From positions 1-7,132 of the forward strand of contig JAHEKK010000160.1 in assembly GCA_024638395.1 (NCBI GenBank): a stretch of DNA of 7,132 nucleotides. The letters run 5' to 3'. Below the pieces are notes generated by a model that saw only the letters and a program-made list of their open reading frames with translations, ran no database searches and had not been told where the DNA came from. Position numbers and translations under genes: made by a program. This document shows positions 1 through 6,653 of the stretch, in pieces (positions within the stretch are counted from its first letter, which is position 1; each line of letters begins with the position of its first letter). The stretch is from Gemmatimonadota bacterium (GTDB lineage Bacteria; Gemmatimonadota; Gemmatimonadetes; Longimicrobiales; Gaopeijiaceae).

Positions 1-1299
1 GCCGCCCGCTACCTCGCCGTTACGCTCACCGTATGGGCCCTTCACCATCTCGACTACCCGTTCTTGAGAGCCAGGGGGGCCTGGACTCCATGGGGGTACT
101 ATCTGGACGTCCTCCTGGTGGGGGCCGCCGGGGTGGGGATTCTCCTACTGGTTCTGGAGGAGCATCGCAACGGACTCAGGACCCTCTCTACACTCGGGGC
201 TCGCATCCTCCAGGAACCCACGGACCAGGAGTTCATGTCCGCGTTGTTGAACGACCTGACACGAATTCCGGGGGTCGAGGGCGCCGGCCTCCAACGCGAA
301 TCCGGCAGCGGAATGACCTGGGTCGCCCGAGCCGGCTCCATGGCCGATCATCCCGACGGGTTCTGGGACGCTCTCCGACCCGACCCTCGACACGGACCGC
401 CGGCCTCCCGGCGGGGAGGGGGTCACAAAGGAGCCTCACCCGGGGTCGTGAGGATGGGCCCCGGTCCCCAGGGAGAATCGGTTCTCTCCATCGCGGTCGA
501 ATCCCCCGAAGGCTTCCGGGGACGGCTCGTGGCTGTAGGGAAGGGCCGCCACGGCCTTGCCTCCCTGGACGACGACCACCTGGAGGCGGCTGGACTCCAG
601 ATCGGCATCGCTCTGGACAAGGCCACCCTGACGGCGCGACTGGTGCAGCGTACCAACGAGCTGGAGCGACTTGCAGCGCGGACCGTAGGTCAGTTGGAAG
701 GGGAGCGAGCCCGCATCTCCAGGGAGCTTCACGACGAAACAGCCCAGGCGCTGGCTGCGGTCCGGATGCGGCTGGCAGTCCTGGGAGAAGAATTGGGCCC
801 CTCCGCCGCCCCGCAATTGGAGAGCGCCGTGGAGGCGCTGAGGGACGCCATTGCCAGCATTCGCCGGGTTGCGTCCCACCTCCGACCCGCAGCCCTCGAT
901 GAATTGGGACTGGCGCCCGCCCTCCGGGCCCTCGCCAGGGATTTCGGGGTCTCCTCTACTCTCGAGGTGGCGTTCCACGAGGAGGGGCAGCTGCCTCGAC
1001 TCCCGGCGGATCACGAGCTCACGATCTACCGGTGTTTGCAGGAGGGCCTTTCCAATGTCGCCAGGCATGCCAGGGCGTCGACCGTCGGGGTCGCTCTCAG
1101 CCAGTCCGGAGACGGGATCTGCCTCAGGGTGAGCGACGATGGCCGGTCCGATGGAAGTGAGGGCTCGGCCCACGGATTCGGCTCCGGGCTGGCGGGAATG
1201 CAGGAGCGGGCGACAGCCTTGGGGGGAAGAATCGACTTCGACCAGCTGGAGGAGGGAAGCGTGTTGACGGTGTTCATCCCTGTGCCCCCACACTCGTGA
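1..1299 (+). CDS. Sensor histidine kinase, NarL/HisKA_3 type, 5'-partial
   Basis: The frame is open from the first base, so the true start lies upstream; 432 residues are visible. A TTG at 64 could initiate but would cut through the membrane region. Visible parts in order: the end of one hydrophobic stretch (residues 1-15), the motif HHLDYPFLR, a membrane helix at about 33-52, a degenerate GAF-like region at about 70-205, a short signalling helix, then a HisKA_3 dimerisation domain with phospho-acceptor His244 in ISRELHDE (codon 730-732). The HATPase_c domain follows, with Asn352 in EGLSNVARHA (N box), D379-D380-G381 (G1) and GFGSGLAGM at 392-400 (G2). All catalytic motifs look intact. The protein should autophosphorylate at His244 and pass phosphate to the regulator encoded directly downstream with a one-base overlap. 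The stimulus cannot be read from the sequence. Assignment to the kinase family is firm; the GAF call is tentative. Confidence 0.93.
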   Translation, partial: AARYLAVTLTVWALHHLDYPFLRARGAWTPWGYYLDVLLVGAAGVGILLLVLEEHRNGLRTLSTLGARILQEPTDQEFMSALLNDLTRIPGVEGAGLQRESGSGMTWVARAGSMADHPDGFWDALRPDPRHGPPASRRGGGHKGASPGVVRMGPGPQGESVLSIAVESPEGFRGRLVAVGKGRHGLASLDDDHLEAAGLQIGIALDKATLTARLVQRTNELERLAARTVGQLEGERARISRELHDETAQALAAVRMRLAVLGEELGPSAAPQLESAVEALRDAIASIRRVASHLRPAALDELGLAPALRALARDFGVSSTLEVAFHEEGQLPRLPADHELTIYRCLQEGLSNVARHARASTVGVALSQSGDGICLRVSDDGRSDGSEGSAHGFGSGLAGMQERATALGGRIDFDQLEEGSVLTVFIPVPPHS

Positions 1300-1961
1300 T
1301 GGCGGCTGCGCAGCCCATCCGCGTCGTAATTGCGGATGACCACGCCGTCGTCCTCGAGGGCGTTCGCACCCTGCTCGAAAAGGACGAATCGATCCGGGTT
1401 GTGGGGGTCGCGTCGGACGGCGAAGAGGCCGTCCGGACATGCCTGGCGGAGCGGCCCGACGTGATTCTCCTCGACGTGTCCATGCCCGGCCTTTCGGGGC
1501 TGGATGCCGCGGCGCGGATCAAGGAAGAGAGCCCCACGTCGGTTCTCATCCTCTCCATGCACGATGAGCCCGAATACGTGGTTCGGGCGGTTCGCGCCGG
1601 AGCGGACGGCTACGTCCTGAAGGACGCGGACCCTCTCGACCTTCGCAGGGCGGTGCACATCGTGGCGCGGGGAGGGTCGTTCTTTCCCAAGGAGGCAGTG
1701 GACCGCCTGCAGGAGGGCGTGCGTCTGGAAGCGGAGCGGGACCGGAGGTCGAGGGCCCTGGACGAGCTCACGGACCGGGAGCGGGAGGTCCTCGTGCGCA
1801 TCGCTCGAGGTCGCACCAATCGCGAAATCGCCGCAGAGCTGGAAATCAGCCCCCGCACCGTCGAAACGCATCGAGAGCGGGTCATGTCGAAGACGGGTGT
1901 CCACACGGTGGCGGGCCTGACCCGACTCGTTCTGGATGCCGGGCTGGACAGGGACCCTTAG
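1299..1961 (+). CDS. Response regulator, NarL/LuxR family
   Basis: This is a 220-residue two-domain transcription regulator of normal family length. The receiver domain (about 7-122) has the acidic pair D13-D14, phospho-acceptor D59 in LLDVSMPGLSG, switch Ser86, Tyr105 and Lys108 (GYVLKDA). A short charged linker leads to a LuxR-type helix-turn-helix at about 155-216 (LTDREREVL, NREIAAELEISPRTVETH). The start is chosen at the ATG overlapping the kinase TGA (TGATG). A GTG immediately before it, at 1296, is also in frame and would add one residue. No Shine-Dalgarno sits at normal spacing, so translation is probably coupled to the kinase. It should be phosphorylated by that kinase and bind DNA as a dimer. 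The target genes are unknown. Confidence 0.95.
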   Translation: MAAAQPIRVVIADDHAVVLEGVRTLLEKDESIRVVGVASDGEEAVRTCLAERPDVILLDVSMPGLSGLDAAARIKEESPTSVLILSMHDEPEYVVRAVRAGADGYVLKDADPLDLRRAVHIVARGGSFFPKEAVDRLQEGVRLEAERDRRSRALDELTDREREVLVRIARGRTNREIAAELEISPRTVETHRERVMSKTGVHTVAGLTRLVLDAGLDRDP

Positions 1962-1969
1962 GGACCCTC
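1950..1969 (+). repeat. Tandem 10-base repeat across the regulator stop codon
   Basis: AGGGACCCTT (1950-1959) is followed at once by AGGGACCCTC (1960-1969), 9 of 10 bases identical. The TAG stop codon (1959-1961) lies at the junction. Each unit is nearly self-complementary (AGGG-A-CCCT). It may be a small slippage duplication at the gene end; no function is evident. Confidence 0.6.
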
Positions 1970-2145
1970 CAGAAGTCTGGCGGGTTTCGCTGGAGTGTCT
2001 CGGCCCAGGCCCGGGCCTCAGATCCGTAGAACTACGCAGGAAGGGATCCGGTCCAATCCTGACGCACGGACGGGGCCAGGGGACCTAGGTTGGTTCTGCT
2101 CGTGTCCGCCGGCGGCGTCCGGCGCCCACCTACACTCCGGATCCC

Positions 2146-2155
2146 GGGAGGGGAG
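2146..2155 (+). promoter_or_regulatory. Ribosome binding site that decides the TTG start
   Basis: GGGAGGGGAG contains GGAGG at 2147-2151, six bases before TTG at 2158. This is the best Shine-Dalgarno near the start of the membrane protein. It supports TTG over internal ATG codons, which would lose the first transmembrane helix. A TACACT hexamer at 2131-2136 resembles a -10 box, but no matching -35 box lies at proper spacing. Confidence 0.7.
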
Positions 2156-2157
2156 CC

Positions 2158-2874
2158 TTGAGATCCCCGGTCCTGTTCCTTCCCATCGTAACGACCCTGC
2201 TGGCTTTCCCCTTCGCCTGGGCGCTCTTTCGTCACTACCGGGATCGTCGGTCCAGCACGTATATGGCCTGGTGGGCTGCGGGCGTCTTTCTGTATGGCGT
2301 GGGAACGCTTACCGAATCGTTGGTGTCCCTGTTCGGTTGGAATCCTGTCGTGTTCAAGGGCTGGTACATATCGGGTGCCCTGCTGGGCGGAGCGCCTCTG
2401 GCCCAGGGGACGGTCTACCTTCTTCTTCCCCGCCCGGTAGCCCACCGGCTCTCAGTGGCGCTCGTCACCGTCGTCGCAGTCGCCGCCGCATGTGTGGTCC
2501 TATCCCCCATCGACATGAGTCTCGTCGAGCCCCACCGGCTGACCGGACGGGTCATGGAGTGGCAGTGGGTCCGCCGCTTCAGCCCATTCATCAACCTGTA
2601 CGCCGTGATCTTTCTCGTCGGCGGAGCTATCTGGTCGGCCTTCAAATACAGATCTCAGCCGAGCCAATCCCACCGTTTCAAGGGCAACGTCTCGATCGCC
2701 CTCGGAGCCATCCTGCCGGGGATCGGCGGTTCCTTTACCCGGTTCGGCCATACCGAGGTGCTCTATGTCACGGAGTTGTTGGGACTGATCCTGATCTGGA
2801 CGGGATACCGCTACGTGCGGGACGGAGGGTTCCGGATGAGGGTGCGGGAGTCGGCGGCCTCAGCCCTGGTCTGA
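2158..2874 (+). CDS. Uncharacterised seven-helix membrane protein
   Basis: This 238-residue protein is almost wholly hydrophobic. Probable membrane helices lie at about 5-24, 35-57, 69-90, 97-117, 143-163, 177-197 and 200-220, with short loops and a basic tail (RDGGFRMRVRE), which suggests a cytoplasmic C-terminus. Recognisable patterns are GWNPVVFKGWYISGA (60-74) and QGTVYLLLPR (83-92). I recall these from a widespread family of uncharacterised membrane proteins, not from a named enzyme or transporter. No catalytic motif is visible, and there is no kinase, GGDEF or other output domain. TTG is taken as the start because of the strong Shine-Dalgarno. The gene lies 196 bases after the response regulator on the same strand, so it could be co-transcribed or have its own promoter. 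A sensory or transport role is possible but not shown. Confidence 0.85.
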   Translation: MRSPVLFLPIVTTLLAFPFAWALFRHYRDRRSSTYMAWWAAGVFLYGVGTLTESLVSLFGWNPVVFKGWYISGALLGGAPLAQGTVYLLLPRPVAHRLSVALVTVVAVAAACVVLSPIDMSLVEPHRLTGRVMEWQWVRRFSPFINLYAVIFLVGGAIWSAFKYRSQPSQSHRFKGNVSIALGAILPGIGGSFTRFGHTEVLYVTELLGLILIWTGYRYVRDGGFRMRVRESAASALV

Positions 2875-2895
2875 AAGAAAAAGCGACGGCCCGCT
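2874..2895 (-). terminator. Possible intrinsic terminator for the minus-strand operon
   Basis: Read on the minus strand, AGCGG and TCGCT can form a five-pair stem (one G-U pair) around a four-base loop, followed directly by a T-rich run TTTTCTTT. It lies about 230 bases past the stop of the small secreted protein and directly after the stop codon of the convergent + strand gene. The stem is short, so this is tentative. Confidence 0.35.
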
Positions 2896-2968
2896 GATGC
2901 GAACCGCCGCCCCTTCCCTTCCCACGGAACATCCCGCGGGTGTGTTCACGGAGAGGTGACCAACCCCC

Positions 2969-2983
2969 CCGGCGCCGGTTTTT
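2969..2983 (+). terminator. Possible intrinsic terminator for the + strand membrane protein gene
   Basis: The palindrome CCGGCGCCGG is followed by five T residues, about 95 bases after the stop of the seven-helix protein. The usable stem is only about three G-C pairs with a four-base loop, so it is a weak candidate. The rest of 2875-3127 is C-rich, with no convincing gene on either strand. Confidence 0.3.
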
Positions 2984-3127
2984 CGCGTCGACGCACCGCG
3001 TTGCTGCCACTTCGGGGCGGATCCTGGCGCCGCAACCCACCCCCCCGTCCTCAACACCCCACACAGATCTTGGACACATCAGGGCGAACCAGGGTTGCTC
3101 CCGGCCCGCCCTCCGGTGCCGGACTCG

Positions 3128-3547
3128 TTAACCGATGATGGTCCCCGACAGGGCCAGGTTGTGCTGTATCCCCCATACGACTTCGTCGCCGGGGGCTGGA
3201 TAGACGGAAGGCGAGATCACCGATTGGACCCCACCGATGGGGACGGCGAGAAGCTGCACTTCGCTGATGTCCGCCTGGAGGTAGGAGGGAAGCTCGAAGG
3301 TCTCAGAGGTCTGGCTGGTAACGGTTCCGAGGCGGAAACGGCTACCCATCTTGATGGCGTAGATCCTCATGTCCGACCAGTGATGGTTCTGTACGGTAAG
3401 AACGATTCCGTCGTCGACGGCCAGGACCTCGGATTCGGCATCGTCGGCTTTCTGGTCACGATCTTGTGCGTTCAGGGATCCCGGTCCGACAACGAACCCC
3501 ACGAAGGTGAGGCCAAGGACCGTCCACAGCGTATGCGTCTTCATCAT
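3128..3547 (-). CDS. Small secreted protein of unknown function
   Basis: This is a 139-residue protein. Residues 1-27 form a Sec signal peptide: Met-Met-Lys start, hydrophobic core LWTVLGLTFVGFVVG, and probable cleavage after LNA at 27. An acidic linker (about 28-46) follows, then a compact domain of alternating polar and hydrophobic residues with the core VQNHHWSDMRIYAI and GSRFRLGTV, ending in GDEVVWGIQHNLALSGTI. The pattern suggests an all-beta domain of about 90 residues. No cysteine is present in the mature part and no catalytic motif is seen. I recognise the pattern from small exported proteins common in Gemmatimonadota, none with a known function. It starts 71 bases after the dehydrogenase stop on the same strand, so it is probably the last gene of that operon. 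The second ATG (3544) has better spacing from the ribosome site, so the protein may be 138 residues. The same frame stays open far upstream, but there it is only a shadow of the dehydrogenase. Confidence 0.87.
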   Translation of the reverse strand: MMKTHTLWTVLGLTFVGFVVGPGSLNAQDRDQKADDAESEVLAVDDGIVLTVQNHHWSDMRIYAIKMGSRFRLGTVTSQTSETFELPSYLQADISEVQLLAVPIGGVQSVISPSVYPAPGDEVVWGIQHNLALSGTIIG

Positions 3548-3550
3548 CGT

Positions 3551-3560
3551 CCCCCTCTCT
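3551..3560 (-). promoter_or_regulatory. Ribosome binding site of the small secreted protein
   Basis: Minus-strand AGAGAGGGGG ends three bases before the first ATG (3547) and six bases before the second (3544). The spacing favours the second ATG, but either is possible. It fixes the start inside a much longer open frame. Confidence 0.6.
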
Positions 3561-3618
3561 TGTGTTCTATCGTCCCAGTTGTACCGGCGGAGACCCCCAA
3601 GAGGTCCCTCGCACGCGG

Positions 3619-6522
3619 TTACGATCTCGAGGACCGGGACGGCAGCGCCGCCGCGCCCAGGAGCTCGCTCACGTGGACGGCCCGCCGGCCGGTCCCGTCC
3701 CGGACCTGCGCCCGGCAACTGAATCCGTTGGCCACGATGACGTGAGACTCGGGCGCCCGTCGAACCGCGGGGAACAGGGTCAGCTCGCCCATGCTCATCG
3801 ACGTTTCGAAGTGTTCGGCCTCGTACCCGAAAGATCCGGCCATTCCGCAACACGAACCGGGAATCGCCCGTGCGGTGCCCCCCAGGCTTTCGAGGAGCCG
3901 GATCGTGGCGGACGGGTCGCCAAGGGACTTCTGGTGGCAATGCGTATGCACGTGGGCCGAAGTCCCTGCGAGAAGGTCTGCATGTTCGGTCCTCCCTCGG
4001 AGGTACTCGTCCAGGAGCGAGACGGAACGTGCCACCGATCGGGACCTGGTGCCGGGGACCAGGTCGAGAGCCTCGTCTCGCAGGGTCCCGATGCAGGACG
4101 GCTCGAACCCCACGATGGGCACTCCCGCGTCGGCGGCCGGGAACAGCGCCGTGACCGTGCGTTGAAGCTCGTCGCGAGCCTGTTCGAGGAGGCCGCTGCT
4201 GATGTACGTGCGTCCGCAGCACAAGGGTCGCCCTGGGGGCGCCGCCGGAGACCAGGCCGGGGCGCCCGTGAGGGCCTCGACCGCCGTGATTCCCCGTCGG
4301 ATGACCCCAGGATCGAAATAGCGGTGGAAGGTGTCTGCGAAGATCACCACCCCGTCTTCTGAAGTGGTGCCCGGCCAAGGCCGTTGCGCGCTGTCCCGAT
4401 AGGGGTGACGATGCCAGGCGGGCAGGGCCCTCTGCCCGGTGAGACCCAGGACGCGCTCCCCGAGTGTCCGCACTCCCCTCAGTCCGCTCATGAGGTTCGC
4501 CGCCGGGCCCAATCGGGCGGCGGTCGGCGCCATCTTCGGCAGATGGGCCGTCAACCATTCGCGGGGACGAATTCTGCCGGCCCGGACCTTCCGGTAGGCG
4601 ACTTCGGCTTTCATCCGGGCCATGTCGACTCCGGTAGGGCATTCCGTCTTGCAGGCCTTGCATCCGACACAAAGGTCAAGAGCCTGGACGACCTCTTCCG
4701 CCAGCACATCGTCGGCGCCGAAGGCACCGTCGAGCGCTAGACGAAGGATATTGGCCCGGCCTCGGGTCGTGTCTCCCTCCTGTAGCGTGACCCGGTAGGA
4801 CGGGCACATCGCACCGGCATCCAACTTCCGGCATGCGCCGTTGTTGTTGCACATCTCGATGGCCTGCGAGAAGCCTCCCCAGGCGTCCCAGTCCAGCACG
4901 GTCTGCAACGGCTTCGGACGGTAGGATGGCCCGTACCGGAAAAGGCGCCTGTCGTCCATGGCGGGAGGGTCCACGATCTTGCCCGGATTCATGAGTCCAG
5001 CCGGATCGAACGCCGTCTTGAGCTCGCGGAAGGCCTGGTCCAGGACGGGCCCCAGGTTGGGGCCGATGAACTCGGAGCGCACGATGCCGTCGCCGTGCTC
5101 GCCGGAATGGGAACCTCCCAGCCGGCGTACCACGGCGTGTACCTCCTGGGCGATGGTCCGCATGGTCACGACGTCGGCGGGATCCTTCATGCTCAAGGCC
5201 GGCCTGACGTGCAGGCAACCGACGGAGGCATGTGCATACCAGATGGACGACGTTCCGTGACGCCTGAAGATCTCTTCCAGCGATGTGGCGTACTCCCCGA
5301 GTGTCCGGAGGGGCACCGCGCAGTCCTCGACGAACGAAACAGGCTTTCGGTCCCCCTTCATGGACATGGCGATGGATAGCGACGCCCTGCGCAGCGCCCA
5401 GATCCGGGCCTGATCGCCGGGTGCGGGCGCCGGTGCGGTGCGGCCGCCGGTCTCCAGGTCTCCCACGAGGGCTCCCAGATCGACGAGGTGCTTTCCGAGG
5501 GCCACCGGATCGTCTCCGGCGAACTCCACGAGGAGCACGGTCCCGACTTCGCCGGGCATGAATTGCTCGACCGTCGGCCTGAATGCTTCGTTCGTGCGCG
5601 CGAGGCGGAGGAGATGCTCGTCCACGAGCTCAACCGCATGGGGGTTCAGCGCCACGATGTGCTGTACGGCGTCCATGGCCGCCACGAGCCCCGGGAAATG
5701 GCACACGCCGAGGACGCGGTGCCCCGGCACCGGGGTCAATCGCAGGCTCAGGGTACGGAAGTAGGCGAGGGTCCCCTCCGATCCCACGAGGAGCTCTGCC
5801 ATGGACGCGTCTGGATTCAGGAGCCGGTGCAGGTTGTAGCCCGCCACGTGTCGGAGGACGTCCGGAACCCGTTCTTCGAGCGTCGACTTGTGCCGGGCGA
5901 CCAGACCGCCGATCGACCGGGCCAGGGTCGGAGCGGTGCCGCCCAGGCTGCGGTCGCTGCCGAAGGTCACCACCCGTCCGTCCGGGAGCTCCGCCTCGAT
6001 CTCCCCGACGTTGTCGGCCATGATGCCGTAGCGGATGGAGCGGGCCCCGCCGCTGTTGTTCCCGGCCATTCCTCCGATGGTGGCCCGGTTCGCCGTCGCC
6101 ACGTCCACCGGAAACATCAGGGAGCTCGGCGCCAGGACATCGTTCAGCCGGTCGAGGACCACTCCGGGCTGGACAAGGGCCCTTCGGTGCTGCGGATCGA
6201 CCTCGAGGACGCGGTTCAGGTGTCGGCTGGTGTCCATGACGATGGCGTGACCCACCGTCTGCCCACACTGGGAGGTCCCAGCGCCTCGTGGCAGCACCGG
6301 GACGCCCTCCGCCCGGGCCACCTCCATGGTCGCGCTCACGTCTTCCGTCGACCGGGGGAAGACCACTCCGATGGGTTCCAACTGATAGATCGACGCGTCC
6401 GTGGCGTAGAGGGCCCGGATCTGACGATCGAACCGTACATGACCCTCGACGCGACGCCTCAGGGCTCGAGCCAGGCCCGGGTCTCCGATGCGGTCCCGGT
6501 GGTGGGGTATTTCTGAGGGCAC
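3619..6522 (-). CDS. FAD and 4Fe-4S D-2-hydroxyacid dehydrogenase (YdiJ / D-lactate dehydrogenase type)
   Basis: This 967-residue fusion enzyme has the full architecture expected for the family. The FAD_binding_4 domain (about 25-265) has PRGAGTSQCGQ (78-88), NNSGGARSIRYG (155-166) and VGSEGTL (246-252). The FAD-oxidase C-terminal domain (about 270-520) has GEHGDGIVRSEF (474-485) and FDPAGLMNPGKI (505-516). The iron-sulphur region has C558, C564 and C573 (CNNNGAC, then MCPSY) and C618-C621-C624-C628 (CVGCKACKTECP), separated by TTRGRAN. Two CCG-type domains follow: CCG at 768-770 with C810, then C862, C891-C892 and C936. Family knowledge says such proteins oxidise D-2-hydroxy acids (lactate, 2-hydroxyglutarate, glycolate) to 2-oxo acids and pass electrons through Fe-S centres to the respiratory chain. 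No membrane helix or signal peptide is seen, so it is probably a cytoplasmic or peripheral membrane protein. The exact substrate is not readable. GTG at 6522 is the only good in-frame start after an upstream TGA, and its ribosome site is weak (AAAGGCG). It is divergent from the TRAP gene. Confidence 0.93.
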   Translation of the reverse strand: MPSEIPHHRDRIGDPGLARALRRRVEGHVRFDRQIRALYATDASIYQLEPIGVVFPRSTEDVSATMEVARAEGVPVLPRGAGTSQCGQTVGHAIVMDTSRHLNRVLEVDPQHRRALVQPGVVLDRLNDVLAPSSLMFPVDVATANRATIGGMAGNNSGGARSIRYGIMADNVGEIEAELPDGRVVTFGSDRSLGGTAPTLARSIGGLVARHKSTLEERVPDVLRHVAGYNLHRLLNPDASMAELLVGSEGTLAYFRTLSLRLTPVPGHRVLGVCHFPGLVAAMDAVQHIVALNPHAVELVDEHLLRLARTNEAFRPTVEQFMPGEVGTVLLVEFAGDDPVALGKHLVDLGALVGDLETGGRTAPAPAPGDQARIWALRRASLSIAMSMKGDRKPVSFVEDCAVPLRTLGEYATSLEEIFRRHGTSSIWYAHASVGCLHVRPALSMKDPADVVTMRTIAQEVHAVVRRLGGSHSGEHGDGIVRSEFIGPNLGPVLDQAFRELKTAFDPAGLMNPGKIVDPPAMDDRRLFRYGPSYRPKPLQTVLDWDAWGGFSQAIEMCNNNGACRKLDAGAMCPSYRVTLQEGDTTRGRANILRLALDGAFGADDVLAEEVVQALDLCVGCKACKTECPTGVDMARMKAEVAYRKVRAGRIRPREWLTAHLPKMAPTAARLGPAANLMSGLRGVRTLGERVLGLTGQRALPAWHRHPYRDSAQRPWPGTTSEDGVVIFADTFHRYFDPGVIRRGITAVEALTGAPAWSPAAPPGRPLCCGRTYISSGLLEQARDELQRTVTALFPAADAGVPIVGFEPSCIGTLRDEALDLVPGTRSRSVARSVSLLDEYLRGRTEHADLLAGTSAHVHTHCHQKSLGDPSATIRLLESLGGTARAIPGSCCGMAGSFGYEAEHFETSMSMGELTLFPAVRRAPESHVIVANGFSCRAQVRDGTGRRAVHVSELLGAAALPSRSSRS

Positions 6523-6653
6523 TAGTTTCAGCGCCTTTCGGGTGCCGGACTGGCGCGGTCGGCGGACGTGATTCCTCCGGACGGATGATCTTCATCGGGG
6601 CCTCCCCCGCCGGCAAGGGCCCCGCCATGTACTGCATGCGAGGAAGGTCCTTG
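6523..6653. promoter_or_regulatory. Divergent promoter/operator region between dehydrogenase and TRAP gene
   Basis: These 131 bases separate two outward-facing genes, so promoters for both must lie here or inside the gene starts. The clearest element is a perfect inverted repeat, GATGA-TCT-TCATC, at 6584-6596, a plausible operator half-site pair. GGGGCC (6597-6602) and GGCCCC (6618-6623) form a second, GC-rich inverted repeat. No convincing -35/-10 pair was seen. A regulator gene is not inside the window. Confidence 0.5.
6640..6647 (+). promoter_or_regulatory. Ribosome binding site that decides the TRAP protein start
   Basis: GAGGAAGG lies six bases before ATG at 6654. Two more in-frame ATG codons, at 6627 and 6636, lie upstream without comparable sites and would lengthen the signal peptide by nine or six residues. 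The 6654 start is therefore preferred. Confidence 0.75.

Noticed and set aside
33..902. 289-codon + strand open frame starting near the left edge
   Set aside because: It overlaps the kinase in another frame and is Arg/Pro/Gly-rich with no domain, while the kinase frame carries the full catalytic motif set.
436..1440. 334-codon minus-strand open frame opposite the histidine kinase
   Set aside because: It is antisense to a clearly recognised kinase and the start of the regulator, has Arg/Gly/Pro-rich composition and shows no domain. It is a GC-rich shadow frame.
1969..1980. CCAGA-AG-TCTGG inverted repeat after the response regulator, considered as a terminator
   Set aside because: The two-base loop leaves only a short stem, and only three T residues follow some distance later.
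2007..2018. 12-base perfect palindrome AGGCCCGGGCCT after the response regulator, considered as a terminator or operator
   Set aside because: It lacks a T-tract and a proper loop, and GC-only palindromes of this size are expected by chance in DNA of this composition.
3588..3616. Imperfect hairpin between dehydrogenase stop and the small secreted gene, considered as terminator or attenuator
   Set aside because: The pairing has bulges and mismatches and no T-tract follows, so it does not argue against co-transcription.
3548..4672. Long minus-strand open frame continuing upstream of the small secreted protein
   Set aside because: Its sequence is low-complexity, rich in Arg, Gly and Pro, and overlaps the dehydrogenase in another frame on the same strand. 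Only the last 139 codons have a ribosome site, a signal peptide and protein-like composition.
5488..6516. 342-codon + strand open frame opposite the dehydrogenase N-terminal half
   Set aside because: It is antisense to the FAD-binding domain with all its motifs, has no family resemblance, and its His/Gly/Arg-rich composition is typical of shadow frames.
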